From: Triangularia verruculosa
Taxonomy: Eukaryota > Ascomycota > Sordariomycetes > Sordariales > Podosporaceae
DNA: 64,000 nt
NCBI GenBank assembly: GCA_033296885.1
Contig: MU863901.1
Span: 186,001-250,000, forward strand
Direction: 5' to 3'
The notes under the pieces: generated by a model
What the model was told of the DNA's origin: nothing
Databases searched by the model: none
Seen by the model: only the letters and a program-made list of their open reading frames with translations
Part shown: one piece after another, positions 32,284 through 42,773 of the stretch
How positions within the stretch are numbered: the stretch's first letter is position 1
Layout of the letters: each line of letters opens with the position of its first letter
Made by a program: the position numbers and the translations under genes

Positions 32284-33898
32284 GACTTTTCTCTGTCCCC
32301 ATCATCGGATCGTGTCCTACCCATCATGGGGAAGTCGGATACGGAGCTGAGTGCAACGTGACTTCAATCACTGGTTCAGCTCCCGTCTCTGACCACCATC
32401 ATTTGGAGTTGAAGCCGGGATGTACGGCTCAGGGGCCTCTACACACCTGCTGCCCGCCATCCATGGCCTCTCCGAGTTCTGCACAGTCACAAGGCGGTGG
32501 CAGCGCGCGCCTCTGACGGTATCGATAGTGTCAAGCAGATAACACTGTGATGGATGTAAAGAGAAACTCCTGCATCTGCAGGATGCGTTACTTCAAGCTT
32601 GATTCCTTGAGCTTCATATCCAATAAGATTTACGATTGATCCTACAGATTGGTCAATCCAACCACCGTCCAAGTATCAAAAGCTCCCATGGGGAAGTGAT
32701 GGGCATCCCCAGCAGGGAAGAAGCCATCCCGGTGAGCAGCCACTGTGAATAGGGGGGCCAGCCTGACAGGGCAATAAGAAAACAATGGCAGCTCGGAAAT
32801 AGAGCTCGCACAGAATGGCCCGTTCGGACACGAATGGTAAAAGAACTTCGGCAACGTGGGTCGTATTCGGGCGGGACAAGCCGCCCGTCGAGGCCGTCGG
32901 ATATGGGGTTACACCAATGATTTCTATACAGGTGAGACATGCTGCCTGTCCTGCTGCCAACTGGCGAGGAATGTAAACGCAATGTTTTCTGTTGTCACAA
33001 GACCGCCCCAGGCCTCCACAGCAAAATGTGACAGAAAAGGACGCGAGAAGCCGGAACACGGTAATTTACCGCCGCACCAACAGACAATGTGAGAATCTTG
33101 AGGATTGGTCCATGCAGTGGCGGCGTAGGCGAAAGGCTGCTGCTGTTCTGGAAGTGAGGCCGAACAAATGCGGTAGTTGATGTCCCGTCATTATGCATTA
33201 ATGGTGGCACTCTGCACCAGTCAGCTTCCACCTTCAGCACTTGGAGGCAACAGCCTCATCAAGACCCGCAAAAGTTCCATGGACTTCGATAAAACATTGG
33301 AGAACCGTATATTCTTGGCGTAGTCCCTATTCTTGTTCTTGGAACGTGTGGCGTGGTATATCAAGAGGAAGTTGGTGTATGAATTCGGCTATATCGGCTT
33401 TGTGGTGATGTCTAAGCCCTTGAACTGCCAGCAAAAGCTGGAACAATTCGAGATCCTACCCTCATTAGTCTCGATCTGCAAGCCGAAAGTCTTGATCTCC
33501 TTGTGTACACTTTAAATATGATACCGAAACGGGAAATCGAATCGTGGTCCTCATGTTGACACCCCGAAACCAGTCCTCCCGAGACCTCTGCTTGCCTGTC
33601 TGCACAAGAAGACTGACAGAGGAAGCAGCTGATCGACCTCAATGACCTGGCAGCAATAAGCACCAGCTAGGTGCAGAGGTCCAGACCGTATCTGCATACA
33701 TCGACCGATTACTCCTTGATCTCGCGTTTGTGAAAGACGCCTGCAGAACCGCACAAGTAAGCATTCTGCGAAAAGTTTCAGTCTTTCTTTAGCATCAACC
33801 TGAACCCGAGCGGTAGACCTCCAACATCCAATCGCCGGATTTCCCTTCCTAAAAGAACCATCTTTTGAAACCGCACTATTGAATCCTCCTCACAAGCG
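32284..33898. other. Gene-free stretch between secreted protein and GFA gene
   Basis: About 1.6 kb. Overlapping short frames on both strands (for instance 32642-33059, 33412-33754) show no motif or splice logic. Part near 33,780-33,890 may encode an alternative last exon of the neighbouring GFA gene. Confidence 0.5.
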
Positions 33899-34665
33899 TT
33901 AAGGACGAAAACCTACTTTCCAAGAGAAGACAGACTTACCGGATATCTCCGGCATCCACGAAACCCGTTCCTTGCAAAAGAACTCGCCCTTTGGTGGAAT
34001 CTTCTCCGGCTCATCCAGCGACCCCCACATAACATAACGAAACTTGTCGGTGGCTTCCTCCTGTTTTGCCCGCAGATTAGCCATCTCGTACGTAAAAGCT
34101 ATTGCCTTGAAGATCATTTCCAACTTGACGCAAAGAGCCTCCTCTCATGAAACCTTCCAAGTTTCTCGGCCTTGGCCAGATACCGAGCGTGGGAGAGACT
34201 TACACCATACTCGCAAATAAAAACACCGCAGTTGTCACAAAACTCCCTCGTCACCCCGTTCTTCTGCTTGTACTTCTTCAAAGCCTCAATAGTGCTGCCG
34301 TCTGTCTCCTTGTACTTGAAGGCATCCAACACAACCTTGGCTGTCAGCCCGTAGTTTGTCCCAAATGCTCGCTTGCAGGACCGGCAGTGGCAGAGGGTTG
34401 TCCTCGCATCCTCCAGGGAGTCGAGCGTGAGGGTGTACTGGAGGGCCTTGCAGGTGCAGCTCCCCTTGAGTTGTTCGGGCATCTTGCTGCGGGGGCCGGG
34501 GCTGGGGCTGGCTTCTTGGTGATAGAAACACGGGCGGTGATTGGGGCGGTGGGCAGCGGTGATGATGGTCGTGGTGGTGGGTAAGAATATGCGAGGGGAG
34601 TGTCTTAATGCGGTGTTGACCAGTGTAGATGTGAATCGGAGGGGGGAGAATATGCGGGTGAGCAT
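33899..34665 (-). CDS. GFA-domain (glutathione-dependent formaldehyde-activating-like) protein
   Basis: Zinc-binding GFA/CENP-V-type protein. Exons 34665-34204 and 34060-33899 (intron 143 nt, GTAAGT..AACAG with GGCTAAT branch) give 207 aa. The zinc ligands are visible: GSCTCKALQYTL, TLCHCRSCKRAFGTNYG and FCDNCGVFICEYG, then EEATDKFRYVMWGSLD and GEFFCKERVSWMPEI, the typical fungal ending. Two starts are possible. ATG 34665 gives a basic, hydroxylated leader that could target mitochondria; ATG 34482 gives the bare domain. The 3' end is uncertain, because a GTAAGT donor follows PEIS and a further exon near 33,780-33,880 could replace the short tail. The catalytic role is not proven for this family in fungi. 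Confidence 0.8.
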
Positions 34666-35029
34666 TGATGGGTTGGCGATAGTTGGGAAAGGACTTGGGC
34701 TGTGTCTCAGCGATAGTGGTTGGAGGTTAAGGCGCGTGGCATGTGGGATAGGGGGCTCTGGTGAGTGGTCATTTGTGACGTCAATGATTTCTGTTTTCTG
34801 TACACCCCCTTTTTTCGTTCAATTATCTTCAACGTCCCGCAGAATTACCTCACACCATCCTTTCTCAAGTTATTTCTGCGTAAACATCTTGTTCTAGAAA
34901 GAGCTTTCCCTTTGTCCCATCCCTCTCAATTCCCATTTGATTGTTATCTTACCCTTCTGATAATGGAGCGACACTTGCATGTTCCTTTGTTAGTGTTTAG
35001 CCCCGCGCAGTTTCCACATCAAAGCGGAA
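34666..35029. other. Intergenic between GFA gene and tRNA-Ile
   Basis: Promoter side of the GFA gene and 5' flank of the tRNA. No gene supported. Confidence 0.5.
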
Positions 35030-35127
35030 GCCCGATTAGCTCAGCTGGTTAGAGCGTCGTACTAATATTACTCCTGTAGTCATATCAAGTCATGCGAAGG
35101 TCAACAGTTCAATCCTGTTATTGGGCA
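35030..35127 (+). tRNA. tRNA-Ile (AAU) with a 24-nt intron
   Basis: Cloverleaf: acceptor GCCCGAT/ATTGGGC with discriminator A; D arm GCTC-AGCTGGTTA-GAGC; anticodon stem TCGTA/TGCGA with loop CT-AAT-A; variable AGGTC; T arm AACAG-TTCAATC-CTGTT. A 24-nt intron (TTACTCC..CAAGTC) sits after position 37. Internal promoter boxes A (TTAGCTCAGCTGG) and B (AGTTCAATCCT) are present. A T-rich tract follows soon after (about 35,143), suitable for Pol III termination. Confidence 0.92.
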
Positions 35128-35268
35128 TACTATTTTACATTCTTTTTCTTTTTCAACATCATTAAATGTTTTTTTGTTATGCTACTAGTGTACGCTAATA
35201 CTGTGGAGAATCGTTATTTTTTTATATCCTGGTGTATTCATCATTCTTGACTTTTATCTGTTCTGCCT

Positions 35269-36813
35269 TCACTCGACAAACTTAGTCCCCCTGATCACAA
35301 CGCCAGCCTTGATGACCTGGCCACCACCGACATCAAACTCCTTAAGCAAAGCCAGGTTCTCCGCCGCAAGCACCTCCTCAAGAGGCACCTCAACAGCACC
35401 AAGCTCGTTCTTGCCATCCAGCAGAGCGATCCTGACAGGCCCGGCACCTTCAATGCTACCGGAAAGTGGAATACGGAAGGTGTTGTCGAAGTGAGGGTTC
35501 TGGATATCCTGAGCACCGCCGGGAACGTCAGATTTGATGACGGTCTGGAACTTGTGCGCGCCCCAGGTGACGGCAACGCTGGGCTTCAGCTGTTCGCGAG
35601 CACCCTTGAGGTTCTTCACAGCCGCAACAAGGACAGCGAGCAAGCCCTTGATTTCCGCGGGGTTCTCCTCGCCAATGATGCTGGTGGCGTCTGGGATGAA
35701 CTGGTAGTACTTGCCACTAACAGTGAGCTTGCCGGCAGTCTCCTCGCCCTTGTGGATGAGGGGAAGGTCCTGCTTCTGGCCGTGGCTAAGGAGCAGGTTC
35801 TTGATCGTAATGGAGGCAAGGCCAATATCGTCGTCAGAGGCGGTGTCGGAATCCTTGACGTCGAGTTGGAGAAGTTGTTCGTGATCGGAGACAATGAAAT
35901 CTCTGGTCTCGTTCCATTCGGGGTGGTGGTTGTCCTTCACTGTCTTTGTCTTCCAGCCGGGAGTTTCGCCCGAGAGCGAGGTGGTAACGTAGCAGTCTGG
36001 CACGTCGTGGACCAGCTTCTTGAAGATGTTCTTAGACTTCAGTTCCTCGCCAAAATTGGCACCAGACTCGACAGTGAGGCGAACGACGCCTACTGGGAGT
36101 TGGTAAGTCTTGAAATAGTCATTGAATGGGTCAAGCTTCACAAGGAAGCGGTTGGGCAGGACGGCCATGCCAGCGATGATGGACTGGACGACCTTGCGGA
36201 TACAGGAGTCAATGAAGCCAAGGTTGGCGATGTTGGCTCCATCTGTGTAGTCGAGCTTGAGATAAGGTGGGTTGATAAAGGCCACCTGAGCGGCACCAAT
36301 CTAGAGTCTTGTCAGTAGCCTGGACGAGTAACTGTTGAATAATTCCCGTGACTTACAAGAGGAATCACGTTGGTGATTGGGCAGAGAAGGATCGATAGTC
36401 TACCATTGAGCTTGACATGCTCCACGCCCACCTTTGGGATCATCTTGCCATCCATTTCGATATCACACTTGCCGTCCCAGTCCACATCCAAGTCCAGCTT
36501 GATGCCACCGTTCTCAACCTTGTGGACATCTACGTTGAAGAACCTCATGGGAGCAACACCCAGGTCAATCTTGACGAAATGAAGTGTGTTCAGGGGGGCA
36601 GGGAGCATCTGCGCGAACATGGGTTCCGCAATCTGCTTGATCATTGCCCCGCCGGCAACGCAGATGTTGGGCCATAGGTGAGCGACGAGGTCATTCAGGA
36701 AGCCTGTATTCCTATGTCAGTTCCGCGAGACCTTTTGCTGGTGGTACGCTAAAAACCATACCCGCTGACTCGGGACCACCAGAGGCAGTGAGAGTTTCTA
36801 CTAGGGAAGCCAT
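35269..36813 (-). CDS. SMP and C2 domain lipid-transfer protein (extended-synaptotagmin/tricalbin-like)
   Basis: Three exons on the minus strand, 36813-36762, 36703-36357 and 36300-35269, give 476 aa. After a 17-residue leader an SMP lipid-binding domain occupies about residues 18-200 (FLNDLVAHLWPNICVAGGAM, LHFVKIDLGVAPMRFFNVDV, LDLDVDWDGKCDIEM, CIRKVVQSIIAGMAVLPNRF). A C2 domain follows (about 203-330; GVVRLTVESGANF .. NHHPEWNETRDFIVSD .. VKDSDTASDDDIG), then a second, more diverged C2 (about 350-475; GLLAVLVAAVKNLKG .. NPHFDNTFRIPLSG). SMP-C2 proteins tether membranes and move lipids at contact sites. No N-terminal membrane hairpin is seen, unlike tricalbins, so it may be a soluble or peripheral variant. 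Introns are 58 and 56 nt. Confidence 0.88.
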
Positions 36814-37833
36814 GGCGTATGATGTGTAAGACTGAGGAGCCGCAACTGAGCAAGGGGCCGCGAGTACTGAAGTCGACTGATGAGGAGAGTACAAGATATG
36901 ATGGTAAAACCACGACGAGTTGGGCAAACGTATCATAAATACCCAAACTGGGCCTGGCAGTGCACAGCAACGAAGAGGGGCTGCGGGGTTCTGGGTCCGC
37001 TACCTTGGCATCCGATCAGTTGTGGACTCTCGATAGCAATCGCTTGGCGGTGGGGTGGTACGAGTGACGTCAAACTGTTGCTTGCCATGCATGCTCTCGA
37101 CGGCAGCGACGAGTGATTTTTCTGTTTGGACCAGTTTCAACAAATCATTTCGTCCAAAACAAGCACAGTGAGCAGGATCCGGTCATCTTGGCTTGCAGTG
37201 TTCCAGGTAGGAATGTCGATTAGACAACGCATCGAGGTTGCAGCTGGAGAAGGTGGGGAAACTGGGCAGTGCAGGTGCAAAAGAGCTGAAGTGTGGAGTC
37301 TACTGAATCCGGAAATGTGAGGGTATTCCCAGCTGAGTCAGGAGTGGGGTTGTTCATTGTTTGCTGAGGCCGCCGCCTGGCCACCCCAGTGCAAGACTCA
37401 ACAAAAACATCAGCATATTCCTAACCGCTGATTTTATCTAAAGCAAACGATTCTATACATTGCATCTTCTAGCACAATTGATTCACACAAATATCGTGCC
37501 AGGTGCTGCTCACAGAGGTTCTTATTGTTGACGCATGTAACGCTAAGTGGTCTTGACCGATTACTGATTGGCGATCTGGCAGGGGTACTTGAGGGGAAGT
37601 GTAGCCGTTGATTCAGGGGTTCAGGGGTCACGAAAGGTACGTTCAGGACATGATGCCATCTAACATTGACATACAAAAACGGGTCACAGTAGTTGCATTA
37701 GCATATAGGCACGAATAGTAGTGGACGATGTCTAGTATTTTGTAGTCTACAGCTCTTACCACTCAGTTGCAGGGTACAGCCCTTTACTGTCACCAGGGTA
37801 GTTGCTTCCCTCGCCTACTTACTTCGTCGTTGC
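36814..37833. other. Intergenic between SMP-C2 and RING genes
   Basis: About 1 kb. Several short frames, none with a motif or promoter logic. Confidence 0.5.
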
Positions 37834-38583
37834 TTACCGGAGGCCAAAGTAGCCAACAGGGGGAGGGACTGGAGCAGGGCCACGCCAGGTGTTACCATCC
37901 CTTCTCAACTGCTCGCGGAGCTCAACGAATAGATAGTCGTTCTCCTGCCCGGAAGGCGGCGCAACCCATGGTATCTGGACTCCATTGGCATTAGGGGGAA
38001 AGGCGACCTGCCTCTCAAAATCAGTAAGCTCGAGGGCCTCCCCGGCGGTATGAAGCAAAACATTCCTAACCTGAAAGTCATCGTAGCCATCCCGACGAAG
38101 GTCGCTGATGTGGCCCGCGATGAACTTCATACTGTCAACCCTGCAGGGGTGACAGAAATTAGGGATCAACCCACCTTCGGGCTTAGTAGGAGGGATGATG
38201 TTGGACTGGTAGTAGGTGACGGGAAGGGGGTAGGCATGTGAAGTATGTACGCAGCCTTCGCGGGAGGCCCGGTCCTTGGTATAAACGAGATCTAGTCGGC
38301 AGGTAGGGCAGGTGACTGTCTGGCCGAGGCCTGTGAGATGCTGTGCCCAGTTGTCATAACACTCCTTGTGCATGATATGCCCACAGAACAAGACAATTCC
38401 CGCTTCAGAGATGCCGATGCTTTGGGGAGGTGTGCAAGGGGTCAGAATCTCGCCGTCTTCCATGCAGATATGACAACGTACAACAGGAAGCGTGGCAGCA
38501 CCGCTCTGAGGTCCGTGTGGAAACCTCCGAAGCCAGGTCTTGAGCTGGGGCCAGTAGGTAATCTCTTCTCTTGGGAGAGCCAT
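37834..38583 (-). CDS. RING-type zinc finger protein
   Basis: Single exon, 249 aa, start 38583, stop TAA at 37834-37836. The N-terminal third holds a RING-like domain: VVRCHICMEDGEIL, then after a 20-residue insert VLFCGHIMHKECYDNW, then TVTCPTCRLDLVY (C-x2-C .. C-x-H-x2-C .. C-x2-C). This is the signature of E3 ubiquitin ligases. A Cys/His pair further on (NFCHPCRVDSM) may add another metal site. The C-terminal half (ISDLRRDGYDDFQVRNVLLH..) is unrecognised. No membrane span. E3 activity is inferred from the RING; substrate unknown. It sits at the edge of an AT-rich, gene-poor segment. Confidence 0.82.
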   Translation of the reverse strand: MALPREEITYWPQLKTWLRRFPHGPQSGAATLPVVRCHICMEDGEILTPCTPPQSIGISEAGIVLFCGHIMHKECYDNWAQHLTGLGQTVTCPTCRLDLVYTKDRASREGCVHTSHAYPLPVTYYQSNIIPPTKPEGGLIPNFCHPCRVDSMKFIAGHISDLRRDGYDDFQVRNVLLHTAGEALELTDFERQVAFPPNANGVQIPWVAPPSGQENDYLFVELREQLRRDGNTWRGPAPVPPPVGYFGLR

Positions 38584-39608
38584 GCTGATGATTTTAGGTA
38601 CCTATGTCTCTGGATATGTTGTTAGTAGGTGGTGGTTTGGATCTTGACGTTACCTCGAGGGGTGCTTAGATTGTTGTGCTGAATGGTTTTATCAGATATC
38701 CATAACATCACAGCATAGACTAGGGGTCGGTCTCTTATAACCTTATGGTCCTCCTCTTTATAGCAGTGATGGTGTGTCTATATTTGGAAGTTCTAGTTTA
38801 TCTTCAACATATAGCAATCCACAATTTGAAGATCCACTATCTGGGATTAGAACTGCATTATAGGCCTCAAATAGCTCTTGATCCATACAAAGGTGCTTTG
38901 TTCTCTAATCTTCCGGGCATTCTACCAACAATGTGGACAATAGCGATTGTTATACCATAGGTAGCCGAGAAAGATTTTGGGATGATTATGAGGTACCCTA
39001 TCCATATTGCTTCAGTGATTACTCGGGTGTATCTAGTAAGTACGCAAGACACAAAAGATATAACTAAGACACCCCATACCTAGGTACACCGGGTATAGGC
39101 AGTTACCTCATGCAATTGTTGCCAGTTACATCAACATACCTAGGTATTTAGTATTCTAATGGCAGGTAGCGCTCGAGGTGTTCCCTACGTAATAGAATTG
39201 TACATCGATCGTCTTTATTTATTCCTTTCACAACTAATCAACAAAGGGATCATGCCAAGCTACCTACTATTGCTGTGTTTCCACTTAATATTTGAATGAT
39301 AAACACAAAGAACGCTAAATTACAATGTACCTAGCTAGGCGGGCAGCATTACATAGGTACTGTGGAAGCACTGTAAAGGCCACCACATACATTCAGGTAT
39401 CTCAGGTTAGGATACCTGAAGATACATAGGTAGCCTTGAAGTTTACAAATCATAGTGACTGGTTCATCTTCTAAGGTAGTCTCTTTTATCTTCTGCGATG
39501 GAGTCTCTGTTCTCAGTTATCTAGTATATGCACGCTTGCTCAACTTTGGACTAAGCGTGACTAGGTACCAGTGGTTATCCGTCCTGTGTCTTTGTCAATG
39601 GAGAGCTG
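38584..39608. other. AT-rich gene-poor segment with TACCTAGGTA palindromes
   Basis: No gene supported. Composition is clearly more AT-rich than the neighbourhood. Perfect TACCTAGGTA palindromes lie at 39077-39086 and 39137-39146, with many partial copies (for example near 38,596, 39,330, 39,353, 39,428 and 39,560). Probably old non-coding or degraded repeat sequence. Confidence 0.6.
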
Positions 39609-40377
39609 TCACCCACCCGTTACCTTCTGTTCAGGGAATGCATCACCACAACTACCAATATCGTCTGAATCTCTCTTCTGTTGCGCCAAGCCAACCGCCA
39701 GATCAAAATCATCCTTGAAAATGGCCCAGTGAGGATAGTAATGTTTGAAGAATGGTCGTAGAGCAGACAGGCCGGCACAGAAAACGCCAGTATACATCTC
39801 CGCTAGACTTTATAGAAGGACCAGTCAGCACATGAACATTATCGCTAGCACCTCGCATAAGGAGAGCGTATACGGACCACCAAGCTAGATTCGTAGCATA
39901 ATTCCAAGTGATATCCGCTTCCCCGTCCGTCTCAAAGATAGCTGCAAGACGTAGAATGCTGACGCCACAGACACTGCAATGAAATTTTGGACATTATCAG
40001 TGTGAAAACAAAGGACAAGTACCCCAGGAGAACTTACAAGCCACCAGTCATCATTGCCCCTCCCAGGCCTATCTTTTGCCATTTCCCCATCCTCAACTGC
40101 CAGAACATTCAGACTGGCAACAGCAGAATACAAATATCCGTCCCTAGGTACGTTCAGCGCAGCTGCTGTCATAAAGGCCTTGGTAAGATCGATGCACGTG
40201 CTCCTGGGAACCGAGGGATCCCAACCGACAGGATGGAAGAGCAACTCCCGGGCCAAGGGCTGCAGCAAGAATCACACACCACGCTTTGCTCTCAGAAGGG
40301 TGGTCGAAACTGGGGGTTATGCCTTCAGGCGGAGGAAGCAGGCCGACAATTGTCGACTCGGAGGATGATGAAGCCAT
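39609..40377 (-). pseudogene. Broken fungal-rhodopsin/PTH11-type seven-helix receptor-like gene
   Basis: Minus-strand remains of a family with about 350-400 aa and seven membrane spans. Recognisable pieces in order: MASSSSESTIVGLLPPPEGI (N terminus); WDPSVPRSTCIDLTKAFMTA (loop before span 5); DICILLLPV, then MFWQLRM and KIGLGGAMMTGG; FVCGVSILRLAAIFE (rebuilt over a GTAAGT intron); MYTGVFCAGLSALRPFFKHY (last span). At least three lesions are visible: spans 1-4 or so are missing where the N terminus runs into the WDPSVP block (about 40,265-40,300); the frame shifts at about 40,141-40,150; and TGA (40109-40111) stands where a Trp is expected between LLLPV and MFWQL. A functional receptor is very unlikely. 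Confidence 0.78.
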
Positions 40378-41656
40378 GTTGCTGTGCTTAGAGTGCCCGG
40401 ATCATCAGTTCGAACAGATGATCTGCTAGGAGGTAGCCCTACTGATATACCTATCTCGCAACGAGTGACAGGAAACATGGTGTGGTCTTCATCAACTGCC
40501 GTAGTATATCCAGAATTTGTGCATCTGCATGAGTGGGCGTCATCAATAATATGCTGTTGTGCACCCGCACACTTTGTGCCATTGGCGTTGTTGATGCAGT
40601 TGGCGTGCACTCAGGCTTATCTTTCTGGATGGACAAAACGCCACCGAGCTGAAGGCCCTGACACGAAGCCAATCAGCGCCTCCATCTCATTTCTGTTGCT
40701 CAGTTTCCGAGCGTCAGTGCTTTCAACCAAGCCACCAGTCACCCACGTCCTGGATAAAAAAACCAGCACTGCAAAGGGGGAATACAGTATTGAAAGATAG
40801 CTAATAGGCCTCAAAAGATAGTTAATAGGCCTTAGAAAATATCAAGAACACTTTAAAAGATATTTTTACCGTATTGAAAGATAGTAATAAGCCCTAAAAA
40901 GAGAGTTGATAGGCCCCTTTCTACTATTCTCAAGGTATAATCCTGGCTTGCAGTACCAACTAGGTATTTTGTCCACCGCGTGTCACCGTAGCTGCATCGA
41001 GCTTTCCTCGTGCGGCTTCGCCAGTCCTCGAATAAGACCGCAGTACTTTGTGCCACAGCACGTATCCATTCTCGAAGGCTTCATCGACTTTCAAGACAAG
41101 CGAAGGGTTGGCACGATTCAAATGCCCACCTAGGAATAGCCCCGAGGGCTTTGAGCTGTTGGCTGTGCTCGGAAGCCTCTTGCGCAGGGGTCTGGGAATA
41201 ATCGGGGAACTCGCGCCGATAGACGAGCATATGGGCTCGACAGGGGCAGGACGATGCCAGGAGGGTGTCAAGTGGGAGGGTGGCATACAGTATACATATG
41301 AGGTGCATTGTGGCTTGAAGAGGATGCAGTTTTTACGGTATAATAAAGTGCTGATATTGCTGGGCAGTTATCTTGGACTTCAGAAACCAACAATTTTGAA
41401 GTTGTCCATTGGGTTTCGAAAAGTTCTTCCAACGGTTGAAGATCTGTGCGGATTCGCTTTGGTCTTGGCAATGGCTTGTTATGGTCATAGTGTATGCAGG
41501 GGTGAAGCCGTCTAGCCCGAACCGGATTATCAACGCGCAAGAATTCAAGAAAGCGACAAATACTCCGTGGTCCCCGGTGCCAGCACGCCGCAGCAGCTGG
41601 ACTGCAGGCCCGGAGATTTCTTTCTCTGTTTCTCAACTTTTGACTCTTCGTCAACC
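40378..41656. other. Gene-poor stretch with minisatellite
   Basis: About 1.3 kb between the receptor pseudogene and the next gene. Apart from the tandem repeat at 40,793-40,916 no gene is supported; overlapping short frames at 40,317-41,750 show no motif. Confidence 0.5.
40793..40916. repeat. Degenerate about 22-nt tandem repeat, related to the 20.6-kb array
   Basis: Units of the type AAAAGATAGTTAATAGGCCT, four to five copies with a diverged middle. The reverse complement (AGGCCTATTAACTATCTTTT) shares the core ACTATCTTTT and flanking GCCT with the array at 20,601-20,773, so the two are probably one family in opposite orientation. Confidence 0.7.
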
Positions 41657-42319
41657 ATGCGAGCGCCTAATCCCACCTTCTGGATCATCCTCCTCTCGAC
41701 CGCGGCGGTTCCGTCGTTTGCCGCCGAAGATCCAACTCCCCCAAGGTTGACAGGGCTACCAACCTTGGCTCCACAAAGCCTAGATGCCTGCGCGAACGGC
41801 TTTCACAGGATACACTTCGCCTATCCCACCCAACCAGCTGCCATCGCCGAAATAGTCAGCACAAAGTCTCTCTCCCAAGACTATGTTTTCGTCACAGGAG
41901 AGCCGACAAATGCGAACTTGGACCGGACCGCGGTTTGCTCCTTCGTCGTCGGCTTCCCAACCAAAATAGCTGCCGCCATTCCCCAACGATCCACGAGTAT
42001 ACTACAAGAGTTTGCCGTCTGGCAGAAGGAAGTGAGCTCGTGGGTGGACGCAAACAAGGAGTCCGTCGAGGCGTTCGCCACGAGCTGTGCCAGCGGGGGT
42101 CAGACAGGTGTAGCTGGGAACGCGCTTTTGATGCTGGCTACCGATATCAATGCCTGCCTTACGGCTGCCGAGGTTGGGCTTGGGCCGACCGGTGCGTCCA
42201 GCGGTGGGGATGTTCAGGCACAGGCGACGACAAGTACAGGTGCAGGGCCCAGGGAAACTGGTGCTGCTGCGGTGGGTGCTTTGATCGGAATAGGAGCTGG
42301 ACTGATGGGTATGCTCTGA
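41657..42319 (+). CDS. Secreted protein with probable GPI-anchor signal
   Basis: Single exon, 220 aa, from ATG 41657 (TCAACCATGC). A signal peptide (TFWIILLSTAAVPSFAA) opens the protein and a small-residue hydrophobic tail (TGAAAVGALIGIGAGLMGML) closes it, after a Ser/Thr/Gly-rich spacer: the layout of a GPI-anchored cell-surface protein. The core has cysteines in DACANGF, AVCSFV, TSCASGG and INACLTA, suggesting two disulfides. Many ascomycetes carry similar unnamed surface proteins; I give no function. An in-frame extension upstream to 41,567 lacks an ATG. It converges with the secreted-protein gene at 42,774. Confidence 0.75.
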   Translation: MRAPNPTFWIILLSTAAVPSFAAEDPTPPRLTGLPTLAPQSLDACANGFHRIHFAYPTQPAAIAEIVSTKSLSQDYVFVTGEPTNANLDRTAVCSFVVGFPTKIAAAIPQRSTSILQEFAVWQKEVSSWVDANKESVEAFATSCASGGQTGVAGNALLMLATDINACLTAAEVGLGPTGASSGGDVQAQATTSTGAGPRETGAAAVGALIGIGAGLMGML

Positions 42320-42773
42320 GGATTGAGCCCACCGCCAACCTGAAATACGACATGTGTATATGCGATAGGATACCACCTGACTATATCTTCGGGATTCAAC
42401 GAGAGGAACGTTGCCTTCTCACCAACCTTGGATGGGGCCCCGCCGACCATCCAATGGCTGGCGCATCATCCGACATCCCCGTCGTTTTGCTTCATATATG
42501 TATTTTACTACTAGTCACCACCGGAAAACATGGACGAGTCGCTCTTGCTGAACATTTAAAGAGGCCCGGATGCAAGGCTTCACGGAGGAGACGAAATATG
42601 CGGAGTTTCCGAATTATTCAGTCAGTAGGGCCCACAGCTTCATGTGATCTCGGTTATGCCGCTCATCTCAGTCTGACCATTGACGCAGAACGCTACTACA
42701 ACATCGTGGAACGACATACTCTCAGCACGGAAGAATTCAACCACTTCCTTGCTCGAAAGGGTGTCTTCTCCGG
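42320..42773. other. Intergenic between convergent secreted-protein genes
   Basis: 3' flanks; no gene supported. Confidence 0.5.

Noticed and set aside
35491..36318. 275-codon plus-strand open frame opposite the SMP-C2 gene
   Set aside because: The minus strand carries conserved SMP and C2 motifs with good introns; the plus frame has none.
40109..40111. RIP mutation as cause of the TGA in the receptor pseudogene
   Set aside because: TGG to TGA changes a G preceded by G; typical RIP (CpA to TpA) would give TAG, so RIP is not supported here.
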